From Devosia sp. Root685 (GTDB lineage: Bacteria; Pseudomonadota; Alphaproteobacteria; Rhizobiales; Devosiaceae), in NCBI RefSeq assembly GCF_001427875.1, contig NZ_LMHK01000002.1, positions 801,028 through 865,027 on the forward strand: a stretch of DNA of 64,000 nt. The letters are read 5' to 3'. The translations under genes and the position numbers were made by a program. The notes beneath the pieces were generated by a model that made no database searches, was not told where the DNA came from, and worked only from the letters and a program-made list of their open reading frames with translations. Positions 27,698 through 35,969 of this stretch are shown in pieces; position 1 is the first letter of the stretch; every line of letters begins with the position of its first letter.

Positions 27698-29079
27698 CGA
27701 ACCCATCTGCACTGCAAGATCAATCCGCGTTCGAGCGCGCCGTGATCGGCACATTCTTTCATGCGCCGACGCCGCAAAAGCTCGAAGTGCTGGCGGATGT
27801 GATGATCGTCATCAGCCCCGTGGGCGAAATCACCGCCATCATTGGGCCGGATCATCCCGACCGCCTCGCCATGGAGACAAAGCCTGACATAGCGCGCATG
27901 CCTCCGGGTACCTATGTTCTGCCCGGCATGGTCGATCTCCACGTCCACGCGCCGCAATATCCCCAGCTTGGCCTCGCGCTCGATGAACCGCTCGAAGTCT
28001 GGCTGACCAAATACACCTTCCCCCTCGAGGCGCAGTATGCCGACCTGGCCTTTGCCAACGAGCGTTACACGACGCTGGTGGATGACCTCCTTGCCAGTGG
28101 CACCACCACCGCACTCTATTTTGCGACGCAGGATCGCGAAGCGACCAAGCTCCTGGCCGATATCTGCATCGCGAAGGGCCAGCGGGCGCTTGTCGGCAAG
28201 GTGGTGATGGATGATCCGGCTGCGTGTCCGGAAAATTATCGCGACGAAAGCCCCGTGGAAGCCATCGCGGACACCCGCGCCGTCATCGATCATATCCGTT
28301 CGCACAAGGACAATGCCGGCGCCCGCGTTCTGCCCGTGATCACCCCGAGGTTCATTCCCTCCTGCACCGATGAAGCTTTGCAGGGCCTTGGCGCTCTGGC
28401 AGCTGAATGCGGGTGTCATGTGCAGACGCATTGCTCGGAAAGCGACTGGGCCCATGGCCATGTGCTTGAGCGTTTTGGCATGACCGACGCGGCGGCACTC
28501 GACAGCTTTGGGCTGCTGACGCGCCACACCGTGTTGGCGCATAGCAATTTTCTGACGGCCGATGACATGGATCGGCTGGCCCAGCGCGCCAGCGGCGTCG
28601 CCCATTGCGCGCTGTCCAATATCTATTTCGCCAATAGCGTCTTTCCGCTGCGCGCTGCGCTTGAGCGCGGGGTGCATGTCGGGCTGGGAACCGACGTCTC
28701 CGGTGGCCCATCATCCTCGATGTTCAATGCCTGCCTCACCACCGTGCAATCCTCGCGCATGCTCGAAGAAGGTGTTGATCCCGCCCTGCCTGCCGAGCAG
28801 CGTGGGCGCAAGGGATCTGCGGTCAGCCTCGTCACCGCCTTTCACCTCGCGACCGCCGGCGGCGGCATTGCCCTTGATCTGCCGATCGGCAGTTTTGCGA
28901 TCGGTCAGCGTTTCGACGCTATGGCGATCGATACGACAACGAACGAGGGCGGCATTCGTCTCTTCGGCCTGTCCGACCCTGCCGCCATTTTCGAGAAAAT
29001 CCTCTACGGCGCGACCCGGGCCAATATCGAAACCGTCTGGGTCGATGGCCGTGTCGTCGCCGGCCAGGCGCCGGCCTGA
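27694..29079 (+). CDS. guaD: Guanine deaminase
   Basis: The 461-residue amidohydrolase uses a GTG start that overlaps the lacI stop. Metal ligands are visible: the HxH in PGMVDLHVHAPQYPQLG, His in VQTHCSESDW, His in HTVLAHSNF and Asp in VGLGTDVSGG. The segments EVWLTKYTFPLEAQYADL and GQRALVGKVVMDDP are diagnostic of guanine deaminase rather than other amidohydrolases. It converts guanine to xanthine and ammonia. Placement in a LacI-controlled sugar-import locus, not with xanthine dehydrogenase, is unusual and hints that the imported compound contains guanine or a related base. Confidence 0.92.
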   Translation: MTNPSALQDQSAFERAVIGTFFHAPTPQKLEVLADVMIVISPVGEITAIIGPDHPDRLAMETKPDIARMPPGTYVLPGMVDLHVHAPQYPQLGLALDEPLEVWLTKYTFPLEAQYADLAFANERYTTLVDDLLASGTTTALYFATQDREATKLLADICIAKGQRALVGKVVMDDPAACPENYRDESPVEAIADTRAVIDHIRSHKDNAGARVLPVITPRFIPSCTDEALQGLGALAAECGCHVQTHCSESDWAHGHVLERFGMTDAAALDSFGLLTRHTVLAHSNFLTADDMDRLAQRASGVAHCALSNIYFANSVFPLRAALERGVHVGLGTDVSGGPSSSMFNACLTTVQSSRMLEEGVDPALPAEQRGRKGSAVSLVTAFHLATAGGGIALDLPIGSFAIGQRFDAMAIDTTTNEGGIRLFGLSDPAAIFEKILYGATRANIETVWVDGRVVAGQAPA

Positions 29080-29111
29080 ACCTATTCTTCCTCCTTCGAA
29101 AGCCACTCTCT

Positions 29112-30767
29112 ATGTCTGCAGTTCACTACGACGCCATGATCATCGGCTCTGGGCCCTCCGGCTCTTTTGCGGCGAAGGAGCTGACGGCCCATGGTCTCAA
29201 AGTCGTGCTGATCGAGGCAGGACCTGAAATCGGTCCCAAGGATTTCAACGCAAACAAGAAAATACGGCAGTCTGACATCAATCTGCGCCAGCGCGCCAAG
29301 GCGACGCTGACCGGCCAAAGCGTGCAATCGCGCGCCGTCTATTTCGATATGCGCATGCGCCATCTCTTCGTGAATGACCGCGAAAACCCCTACACCACGC
29401 CAAGGGACGCGCCTTTCGCCTGGATCCGCAGCCGGCAGGCGGGCGGGCGCAGCCATGTGTTCGGGCGGTGCCTGCTGCGCTGGACCGATGACGATTTTCG
29501 GTCGCACAGCCGCACCGGTAAGGGCGAGGACTGGCCGGTCGATTACAACGAGATCGTGCCATATTACGAAGAGGTCGAGAAAAATCTTGGCATCTATGGT
29601 CGGCAGGACAACGTCCCGACCCAGCCCGACAGCATCTATAGCCATGAGGCCAAGCTGACGCCGGCCGAAGAGCTGTTCAAGATGGACCTCGAAAGCAAAT
29701 GGCCGGAGCGAAAGGTCATCTCCTGGCGCTATATCGGCCCCGAACCGACGCGGGTCTTGCGGCCGCTGCGCGATGCCATTGCCAGCGGTAATCTCGACAT
29801 TTTCTACAATACCATCGCCCGCCGCGTTCTTACCGACCCAGCAACGGGCCGCGCGACCGGGGCGGAAGTGATCGATACCCGTACCGGCGCAACCTCGACG
29901 ATCAATGCGTCGGCCGTGGTTCTATGCGCCTCGCCGGTCGAAAGCATAAGGCTCATGCTGAACTCGGCCTCGGCAAAACACCCCGCGGGTCTCGGCAATA
30001 GCTCGGGCCTCCTGGGGCGATATTTCATGGACCAATTGCCCTGCGTCGCGACGGGCAGCTTCCCCAAAGCCAAGGGCGCTGCGCCCGCCGACACGGCCCC
30101 CGCCGACCCATTCTATGGCCCCTCCGGCGGCATTTTCGTGCCGCGTTTCGTCGGTGAAAATGGGCAGGCGGCAAGTGATTTCAACTATCAGGGCAGCATT
30201 GGCCGCTATCCCACCAATCGCGCCGGCGACGCACGCCTGTCGTTCTTCGGCTTTGGCGTCATGCAGCCCGATTTCGACAATCGGGTCTCGCTTGACCCCA
30301 AGGTCAGGGATGCCTGGGGCATTCCCGCGCCGCATATTCGCTGCAAAATGGGCGAAACCGATCGCGCAACGCTCGGTCGCGAAGTCGAGATACTGACCGA
30401 AATGGTCGAGGGCACAGGTGGCGAACTCGAATATGTCGGCTCCCCGCTCGGGCTCATCGAAAAGGGCCCCGGCGCCTATCCCGAGGCCAACCCGCTCAGC
30501 CGCTTTCTGTTCCGAAAAATGTTCACCAAGACCATGATCATGGGCGCGGCCATTCATGAAGCGGGCGGCGCGCGCATGGGATCGGCCCCGGACAATTCGG
30601 TGCTGGACCAATGGAACCGCAGCTGGGACATCCCCAACCTCCTGGTCACCGACGCAAGCGCCTTCCCGACGAGCGGCATTGCCGGAACGACGCTGACCAT
30701 CATGGCGCTCACGGTGCGCGCCTGCCGGCGCCTCGCATCCGAACTTTCGGCGAAGCCGGGGCACTAA
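29112..30767 (+). CDS. GMC-family oxidoreductase (sugar 3-dehydrogenase-like)
   Basis: The 551-residue GMC flavoprotein has FAD-binding DAMIIGSGPSGSFAAKEL, the conserved RQAGGRSHVFGRCLLRWTDDDF region and HEAGGARMG with the catalytic His. The group includes the large subunit of membrane glycoside/glucose 3-dehydrogenases and gluconate-type dehydrogenases. Odd point: the second active-site position, usually Asn in an NPTLTI motif, reads GTTLTI here (SGIAGTTLTIMAL), so activity or specificity may differ. It starts 32 bases after guaD and ends overlapping the convergent iron-transport ATPase by four bases. No partner cytochrome or small subunit is adjacent. Confidence 0.85.
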   Translation: MSAVHYDAMIIGSGPSGSFAAKELTAHGLKVVLIEAGPEIGPKDFNANKKIRQSDINLRQRAKATLTGQSVQSRAVYFDMRMRHLFVNDRENPYTTPRDAPFAWIRSRQAGGRSHVFGRCLLRWTDDDFRSHSRTGKGEDWPVDYNEIVPYYEEVEKNLGIYGRQDNVPTQPDSIYSHEAKLTPAEELFKMDLESKWPERKVISWRYIGPEPTRVLRPLRDAIASGNLDIFYNTIARRVLTDPATGRATGAEVIDTRTGATSTINASAVVLCASPVESIRLMLNSASAKHPAGLGNSSGLLGRYFMDQLPCVATGSFPKAKGAAPADTAPADPFYGPSGGIFVPRFVGENGQAASDFNYQGSIGRYPTNRAGDARLSFFGFGVMQPDFDNRVSLDPKVRDAWGIPAPHIRCKMGETDRATLGREVEILTEMVEGTGGELEYVGSPLGLIEKGPGAYPEANPLSRFLFRKMFTKTMIMGAAIHEAGGARMGSAPDNSVLDQWNRSWDIPNLLVTDASAFPTSGIAGTTLTIMALTVRACRRLASELSAKPGH

Positions 30768-31525
30768 CGCAAAAAGTGGATATGCGGCCTACCGTGATGG
30801 GGCGAGCGTTCTACCCTCGCCTCGACGCGGAAAACATCCCGCAGCAGTTGTTCGGTCAACACCTCTTCGGGAGCGCCATGCGCCACGACCCGCCCTTTTT
30901 GTAGGACCACCAGACAATCGCAGAACATGGCGGCATGGTTGAGATCGTGCATGGCGATGATAGAGGTCAGCGAAATGTCCGAGATCAGCCGCAACAGGTC
31001 CATCTGGTGCTGAATGTCGAGATGGTTGGTGGGCTCGTCCAGCAGCAGTTCGGTTGGCGTTTGTGCCAGCGCCCGGGCGATGTGCACGCGCTGACGCTCG
31101 CCGCCTGAGAGGCTCTGCCAATACTGTTCGCGCCGCTCGCCCATGCCGACGCGCTCAAGTGCGGAATCAACCGCCGCATCGTCCGCCCTGGTCCATCCGC
31201 CAAGCGGAGAATGGTGCGGAATGCGGCCAAGCCGGACCACGTCGCGCACTTTTACGGCAGCCTCGGTATTGGCGTGCTGTTCAACAAGGGCGACGCGCCG
31301 TGCAATGGCGCCGCGGCCGAACTGCCGCAATTCCTTGCCATCGAGCGTCACTTGCCCGGCATGTGCTTTGCGGAGGCCCGCCAGCAAACGCAGCAACGAT
31401 GACTTGCCCGAGCCATTGGGGCCCAGCAAGCCCAGCATCTTGCCCGGTTCGGCCCGGAGCGACACGCTATCGACGATCGTGGTCTGCCCGATCTTCCAGG
31501 TCAGGTTCTCGGCGGCGATGGTCAT
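30764..31525 (-). CDS. Iron-chelate ABC transporter ATPase (FecE/FhuC type)
   Basis: The 253-residue ATPase has Walker A LLGPNGSGKSSLLRLLAG, signature SLSGGERQRVHIARALAQ and Walker B ELLLDEPTNHLDIQHQ, matching the Fe-siderophore/vitamin B12 ATPase family. Its ATG overlaps the permease stop by four bases. It is third gene of a compact binding protein, permease, ATPase operon. Only one permease gene is present, so the pore is a homodimer. Confidence 0.92.
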   Translation of the reverse strand: MTIAAENLTWKIGQTTIVDSVSLRAEPGKMLGLLGPNGSGKSSLLRLLAGLRKAHAGQVTLDGKELRQFGRGAIARRVALVEQHANTEAAVKVRDVVRLGRIPHHSPLGGWTRADDAAVDSALERVGMGERREQYWQSLSGGERQRVHIARALAQTPTELLLDEPTNHLDIQHQMDLLRLISDISLTSIIAMHDLNHAAMFCDCLVVLQKGRVVAHGAPEEVLTEQLLRDVFRVEARVERSPHHGRPHIHFLR

Positions 31526-32562
31526 GATACACGCTGCGAGCGATAGAGGATGACGGAGAAGAAGGGCACGCCGACGAGCGCCGTAACGACGCCGATCGGC
31601 AGCACCTGCTGGGGCAGAACGGTGCGCGAAACGATGTCGGCGAGCACCATGAAGATGGCGCCGGCCACGGCACAGGTCGGCAGCAGCCGGAAATGCGATG
31701 GTCCGACAATGAAGCGGGCAGCATGCGGCACGACGAGACCGACAAAGCCGATCGACCCGACCATGGAAACGATGGTTGCCGTCAACAGGGCCGTGACGGC
31801 AAAGAGGATAACCCGGACGGCATCCACCGGAATGCCGAGCGAGGCTGCCGCATCGTCGCCGAAAGCAAAGGCGTCGAGCGCCCTGGCGAAATACATGCAG
31901 ACCAGAAACCCGATAATCACAACAGCCAGCGCAAGCTGAAATTCGGGCCAGCGCACCCCACCAAAGCTGCCGAGCAGCCAGAACATCACGTCACGCGCCT
32001 GCTGGGCATTGCCCGAAGTGCTGACGATATAAGAGGTCAGCGCATTGAACAGCTGGCTGGCGGCAACGCCGGCAAGGATGGTCTTGCCGGCACCGGCACG
32101 CGCGCCGTTCGAAAGCAGGGCCACGAAGACGAAAGAGGCCAGAGCGCCGACAAAGGCCCCTATCGAGAGGGTCACGGCGCCCGCGCCAAGGCCCAGGATC
32201 ATGATCGAGACCGCGCCGGTCGAGGCACCTGCCGAGACGCCGAGCACATAGGGTTCAGCCAGATTATTGCGGAGCAACGACTGCAGAACCGCGCCACAGA
32301 GGGCCAGTCCGGCGCCGCAACAAGCCGCGACGAGCGCCCGGCTCAGGCGGTAGTCCCAGATGACGCTTTGATGGATGGGGTCGAGCGCGACACTTGTCCA
32401 TCCCAGCCGGTTGGTCACGGCAAAATAGGTCGTATCGAGCGGAATCGACATTTCGCCAATGCCGGTGCCGGCCGCGATGGCCAGCAACAGCAGGATCATG
32501 GAAAGCAGAAGGAACAGGCCGAGACCGGCCCGTTCCCCAATTTGCCGGTTCAGCAGGATCAC
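31522..32562 (-). CDS. FecCD-family ABC permease
   Basis: The 346-residue protein has about ten hydrophobic segments and the FecCD/BtuC motifs (CGAGLALCGAVLQSLLRNNLAEPYVLGVSAGA, and near the end FVGLVVPHAARFIVGPSHFRLLP). It moves iron-siderophore, heme or corrinoid complexes. It overlaps both neighbours by four bases, giving strict coupling. Confidence 0.92.
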   Translation of the reverse strand: MILLNRQIGERAGLGLFLLLSMILLLLAIAAGTGIGEMSIPLDTTYFAVTNRLGWTSVALDPIHQSVIWDYRLSRALVAACCGAGLALCGAVLQSLLRNNLAEPYVLGVSAGASTGAVSIMILGLGAGAVTLSIGAFVGALASFVFVALLSNGARAGAGKTILAGVAASQLFNALTSYIVSTSGNAQQARDVMFWLLGSFGGVRWPEFQLALAVVIIGFLVCMYFARALDAFAFGDDAAASLGIPVDAVRVILFAVTALLTATIVSMVGSIGFVGLVVPHAARFIVGPSHFRLLPTCAVAGAIFMVLADIVSRTVLPQQVLPIGVVTALVGVPFFSVILYRSQRVS

Positions 32563-33587
32563 TTGAACAGGCCGAGCGCTTCCAGCTGGTCGGCGACCTG
32601 CTCGGCACCATAAAGGGTGCGGATGGTCGGGTTCATGGCCTGGGCCTGCATGACCACCATGCGGCCTTGCTTGACGGCTTCGAGTTGGCTGATAGCCGGG
32701 TCGGCCTTGAGGAAAGCGATCTTGTTCTCGGCCTTGTCGAGCTCCCAGCCGCGGGTGAGAGCGACTTCACCCACGACAATCACATCTGGATTGGCAGCCA
32801 TGATGCCTTCCCAGCTCACCGTGGGCCATTCGACCTCGGTCTGCATGACGTTGTGGCCACCCAGGAGATCGGCAATGAAGCCGGAGGCCCCGTTCTTGCC
32901 GCCGAGATAGGCGTCGGCTTCCGGGCTGGGGCTGGAGAACCAGAAGGCGTAGGACAGGTCCTGGGTTTCAGCGGTGACGCGGGCGCGGAGGGCCGCTTCG
33001 CGAGCCTTGAAATCGGCGATCACTTGCTGGCCGCGATCCGCCACGTCGAAAATCTGCGATAGCTCGTCGATCTCCTGATAGAGCAGATCCATGCTCCAGA
33101 GCTGGTCGCGCGCGCCGTGAACGTCGCCGCTCTCGTGATTGGTGGCGCAAAGACCCGGAGACAGGTAGCTCGGAATACCAAGATTATCGAAATCCTCGCG
33201 CTTGGCCACCTTGCTGTCCGGGCCGAGCAGGTGCGCCAGTTGGGCCGCGACGAAATCCGGGCGCTCTGCGAGAATGCTTTCAAGGGTCGGTATTTCGAGC
33301 GAGAGCCGCTTCACTTTCTCATTGGCCTCGGCAAGCTCGGGCAGCACTTCGGACGGCCAGAAGGCTGTGCCGGCCATGCTGTCTTCGAGGCCGAGCAGGA
33401 GCATGATCTCGGCGCTGTTCTGGCCGAGCGCGATGGCGCGTTCCGGCGCCTTTTCGAAGGTGATCTCGACCCCACAATTATCGAGCGTCAGCGGATAGAC
33501 CGTCGAAGCGGCATGCGCGGGCGCCAGCGAAAGGGCCAGAGGGAGCACAAGGCTGCACAGGGCGCTGATCGACTTCACCGAAAACAT
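32559..33587 (-). CDS. Iron-chelate periplasmic binding protein (FecB/FepB class)
   Basis: The 342-residue protein has a signal peptide (MFSVKSISALCSLVLPLALSLAPAHA) and a class III binding fold (GVEITFEKAPERAIALGQNSAEIMLLLGLED, later NPDVIVVGE). This class carries ferric siderophores, heme or cobalamin. The start at 33587 gives the shortest normal signal peptide; an upstream in-frame start adds a non-signal extension. No Fur, Irr or RirA box is evident upstream and no outer-membrane receptor lies nearby. Confidence 0.87.
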   Translation of the reverse strand: MFSVKSISALCSLVLPLALSLAPAHAASTVYPLTLDNCGVEITFEKAPERAIALGQNSAEIMLLLGLEDSMAGTAFWPSEVLPELAEANEKVKRLSLEIPTLESILAERPDFVAAQLAHLLGPDSKVAKREDFDNLGIPSYLSPGLCATNHESGDVHGARDQLWSMDLLYQEIDELSQIFDVADRGQQVIADFKAREAALRARVTAETQDLSYAFWFSSPSPEADAYLGGKNGASGFIADLLGGHNVMQTEVEWPTVSWEGIMAANPDVIVVGEVALTRGWELDKAENKIAFLKADPAISQLEAVKQGRMVVMQAQAMNPTIRTLYGAEQVADQLEALGLFK

Positions 33588-33776
33588 TGAGACATCCAAG
33601 AATAAGAAAAGGCCGGAAAGGTTGTGAACCCCGCTGGCATCTATCTCCAATCACGCTCCAAAACAAGACTCTCTTAGTCATCTTTAATGTTGATAACTCT
33701 GCCGGCGTCCCGAACTACCCCGTAGCAACCAGCTCGAAATTGCTGCGTTCTCCAATAAGGCCAAGAGGAGGACCCA

Positions 33777-33902
33777 ATGTACGAGCACGACAAGACGGGT
33801 TTGGAATTTATGGAGGGCTTTTCGCTGCTGGCGATTGCGCTTTGGATCGGCGGAGCGGCTGTCCTGCTCACGCTGGTCGTTCTGGGCAATGCGGGGAGTT
33901 AG
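33777..33902 (+). CDS. 41-residue single-pass membrane microprotein
   Basis: The ATG at 33777 follows GAGGAGG at ideal spacing. The protein has a short charged N-terminus (MYEHDKTGLEFMEG) and one hydrophobic helix (about residues 15-37, SLLAIALWIGGAAVLLTLVV). It ends 3 bases before the next small gene, with which it probably forms a two-gene unit. No family is recognised. The strong ribosome site and clean membrane helix argue that it is real. Confidence 0.7.
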   Translation: MYEHDKTGLEFMEGFSLLAIALWIGGAAVLLTLVVLGNAGS

Positions 33903-33905
33903 AAA

Positions 33906-34145
33906 ATGACCCAACATGTGCCACCGACCATGAGAGAGCCAAAGGGCGACCATAACCGGCGTCTGTCATTGGGCATGGAGCCCGAGGCTTTCGCCGCGGC
34001 AGCCGGGATTACCCCGGAGCAATTGCGGGCCTACGAATTGACCAGCCCCGACCAGGACTTCGATCTCGAGGTCGCCGATCGTGTCGGATGGGCGCTCGAA
34101 CGCCTTGAGGCCAGCCCGCCAAGGAGCCAGAAAGTGCAGAACTAA
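33906..34145 (+). CDS. Small HTH (XRE-like) DNA-binding protein
   Basis: The 79-residue protein has a segment LSLGMEPEAFAAAAGITPEQLRAYELTSPDQDFDLEVADRVGWAL that fits a Cro/XRE-type helix-turn-helix with an extended recognition loop. The N-terminal 20 residues are polar. It follows the 41-residue membrane microprotein by 3 bases. The pair resembles a regulator plus small membrane partner, but no target is visible. Confidence 0.65.
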   Translation: MTQHVPPTMREPKGDHNRRLSLGMEPEAFAAAAGITPEQLRAYELTSPDQDFDLEVADRVGWALERLEASPPRSQKVQN

Positions 34146-34254
34146 ATGGCTCGTCTAGATATCTTCCGGTCCCTGAAGATAGAGGACAGGTCGCGTCAAA
34201 GTTAAATGCGCCGCTGCCTCCCATGCGCTTAAGGTGCTTGCGGGAGGATTACAG

Positions 34255-34482
34255 ATGGAAATGCAATCTCAGGTCTTCGATGTAGAGGTCGAATTCGACG
34301 GACAGACGCACAAAGCTGCATACTTTGTCGAGAACGGCGTGATCCACGCCCAGGTCGAAGGAAAACTGATCGTCAGCCCGCTTGGCGCCGTGCCGGCGTC
34401 CAAGACGGTGAAAGCGCTCGTAACCGGACAATTGCTTCAGCTGAAGCGGCGGCACAAGCAGCGCATCAGTTGGGCTCAATGA
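34255..34482 (+). CDS. Conserved-type small hypothetical protein, 75 residues
   Basis: The ATG at 34255 is preceded by GGGAGGA. The sequence (FDVEVEFDGQTHKAAYFVENGVIHAQVEGK) has an alternating pattern suggesting a small beta fold, then a basic tail (LKRRHKQRISWAQ). No signal peptide or membrane segment is visible. Function unknown. Confidence 0.65.
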   Translation: MEMQSQVFDVEVEFDGQTHKAAYFVENGVIHAQVEGKLIVSPLGAVPASKTVKALVTGQLLQLKRRHKQRISWAQ

Positions 34483-34562
34483 CGCTGAGGGCGCAGAGGC
34501 GCCTCAAGGAGGTCCCGGCATAACGCTGGGGCGTCCTTTATACCCAACCCGAAGGACACGCC

Positions 34563-34769
34563 TTGCCCCAATTCCGCGTCATCGATCTGCGCTCGGATGC
34601 CGTCGAGCCGGAACGCATCGTGGTCGCCCGCTCCCCTGAAGAAGCGGCGCTACAAGCATTGGGTGAGAAAGGGGTTCGGGGCGGCCAGAACCGCAACCGG
34701 CTTATCTGCCGGGTCTATTGGAGCGAGGACGTGCAGACAAACATGGTCAGGCTCTATCGGGCCTTGTGA
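34563..34769 (+). CDS. Small hypothetical protein, paralog of the gene at 52982-53203
   Basis: The 68-residue protein uses a TTG start with GAAGGA about 7 bases upstream. Its C-terminal half (ICRVYWSEDVQTNMVRLYRAL) matches the end of the 73-residue minus-strand protein at 52982-53203 in the YW, NMVRLY and final Leu positions. The N-terminal half has the same order (strand, ARSPEEAALQALGEKGVRG helix). Two copies in one window suggest a small functional family; no function is known to me. Confidence 0.65.
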   Translation: MPQFRVIDLRSDAVEPERIVVARSPEEAALQALGEKGVRGGQNRNRLICRVYWSEDVQTNMVRLYRAL

Positions 34770-34829
34770 ACGCTTGGCGGTAAATTGTCTTCAAGCACCC
34801 ACCGCTCCGGACAAGATCGCTGACGGCAT

Positions 34830-35153
34830 TCAATCTGCCGGGGTAGACAAGACGATACGGTTATTGATCAGCTCGGTATCGGCGAGCTCGACTATGGTCG
34901 TGCCACGGCCGGTGGATAGAACCAGACCCGTGGGCGTGTCCTGATCGTCGCCGATGACCCGCATAACCGTGCCCAATACGACGCCGTCGGCGTCGAAGAC
35001 CTCCTTGCCCACGGTCTGCTCGACGGTTAGCCCCAGGACAGCAATCGACGCATTGGCATCGGTCAATATGATTGCTGGCGCGTCATATTCCTGCGCAGAA
35101 ACGACGCCGTTCCAAAAACAGAAAACGAAAGCGACAACGAGGATTTTTCGCAT
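34830..35153 (-). CDS. Exported PRC-barrel domain protein
   Basis: The 107-residue protein has a signal peptide (MRKILVVAFVFCFWNGVVSAQ) followed by a PRC-barrel-like stretch (VGKEVFDADGVVLGTVMRVIGDDQDTPTGLVLSTG). PRC-barrel domains bind RNA, photosynthetic or cell-envelope partners; in exported small forms the role is unknown. A candidate EcfG promoter (35205-35180) lies 26 bases upstream, suggesting general-stress control. Confidence 0.78.
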   Translation of the reverse strand: MRKILVVAFVFCFWNGVVSAQEYDAPAIILTDANASIAVLGLTVEQTVGKEVFDADGVVLGTVMRVIGDDQDTPTGLVLSTGRGTTIVELADTELINNRIVLSTPAD

Positions 35154-35179
35154 ATTGGCCTCCGAGATCCCTTACCCCC

Positions 35180-35205
35180 AACCCCTTGATGCCGCCGTCG
35201 GTTCC
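35180..35205 (-). promoter_or_regulatory. EcfG-type promoter candidate for the PRC-barrel gene
   Basis: On the minus strand GGAAC (35205-35201), a 17-base spacer and GGTT (35183-35180) match the general-stress sigma pattern with the GTT core intact but G in place of the weakly conserved first C. The start codon is 26 bases downstream. Confidence 0.5.
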
Positions 35206-35375
35206 TGCGTCCTCCCTCGGTAACTTTAATCGCGGCTCTCGCAGAAATCGCAACCAGGGACAGTTCCCCGCGTTGGTGCCCAAACCGAGATTGTTGGAAG
35301 CACCGTTGAGAAGTCGATCGCATCCCGCCAAGCATTGCCACGACACGATGGCCCGCACCCTGGGACACCGCAACA

Positions 35376-35969
35376 ATGGATAGGCCCGGGCAGCTGGTGC
35401 ATCTCTGTGTCGATGTGCAGAACATGTTCGCGCAAGATACCGCCTGGCACACCCCCTGGCTTGCCAGAGTGTTGCCGGCCATCGAGGCTTTGGTCGCACG
35501 GGATCCCGCGGCCACGATCTTCACCCGCTTCATTCCTCCGGCCAAAGCGGAAGAGGAAAGCGGGACCTGGCACGACTATTATGCCCGCTGGCCGTCCATG
35601 GTGGCGTCGCGATTGCCCCCCGAAATGCTGCGGGTCGTACCGAGCCTCGCGCGGCATATGCCGCCAGCGGACCATTTTGACAAAAACAGATATTCCCCGT
35701 GGCTGTTCGGAAATCTCGACCGCACACTCAGGGGCCGGGGCGTGGACACTGTCCTAATCTCGGGCGGAGAGACCGATGTCTGCGTCATGGCGACTGTGCT
35801 TGGCGCCGTGGACCTCGGCTATCGGACTATCCTTGCCACGGACGCCGTCTTCGGATCGGCGGATCAAACCCACGACGCGGCACTCACTGTCATCAATAGC
35901 CGCTTCGGACAGCAGCTGACCGCTTGTTCCACGCAGGAATTGCTCGACAATTGGAAGGATCTGGCGTGA
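35376..35969 (+). CDS. Isochorismatase-family cysteine hydrolase
   Basis: The 197-residue hydrolase has the Asp-Lys-Cys triad in place: D13 in CVDVQNMF, K103 in HFDKNRYSP and C136 in SGGETDVCVMATVL. The GETDVCVMAT motif is typical of nicotinamidase-like and isochorismatase-like amidohydrolases. The substrate may be an amide or ureide. Its stop overlaps the GTG of the luciferase-like gene (GTGA), so the two act as a coupled pair. Confidence 0.87.
   Translation: MDRPGQLVHLCVDVQNMFAQDTAWHTPWLARVLPAIEALVARDPAATIFTRFIPPAKAEEESGTWHDYYARWPSMVASRLPPEMLRVVPSLARHMPPADHFDKNRYSPWLFGNLDRTLRGRGVDTVLISGGETDVCVMATVLGAVDLGYRTILATDAVFGSADQTHDAALTVINSRFGQQLTACSTQELLDNWKDLA

Noticed and set aside
26561..28677. 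Long minus-strand frames opposite lacI and guanine deaminase
   Set aside because: The plus strand has clear LacI and guanine deaminase motifs; the antisense frames have none.
33588..33776. Fur, Irr or RirA box upstream of the iron ABC operon
   Set aside because: I found no convincing inverted repeat or iron-control motif in the gap, so iron control is not claimed from sequence.
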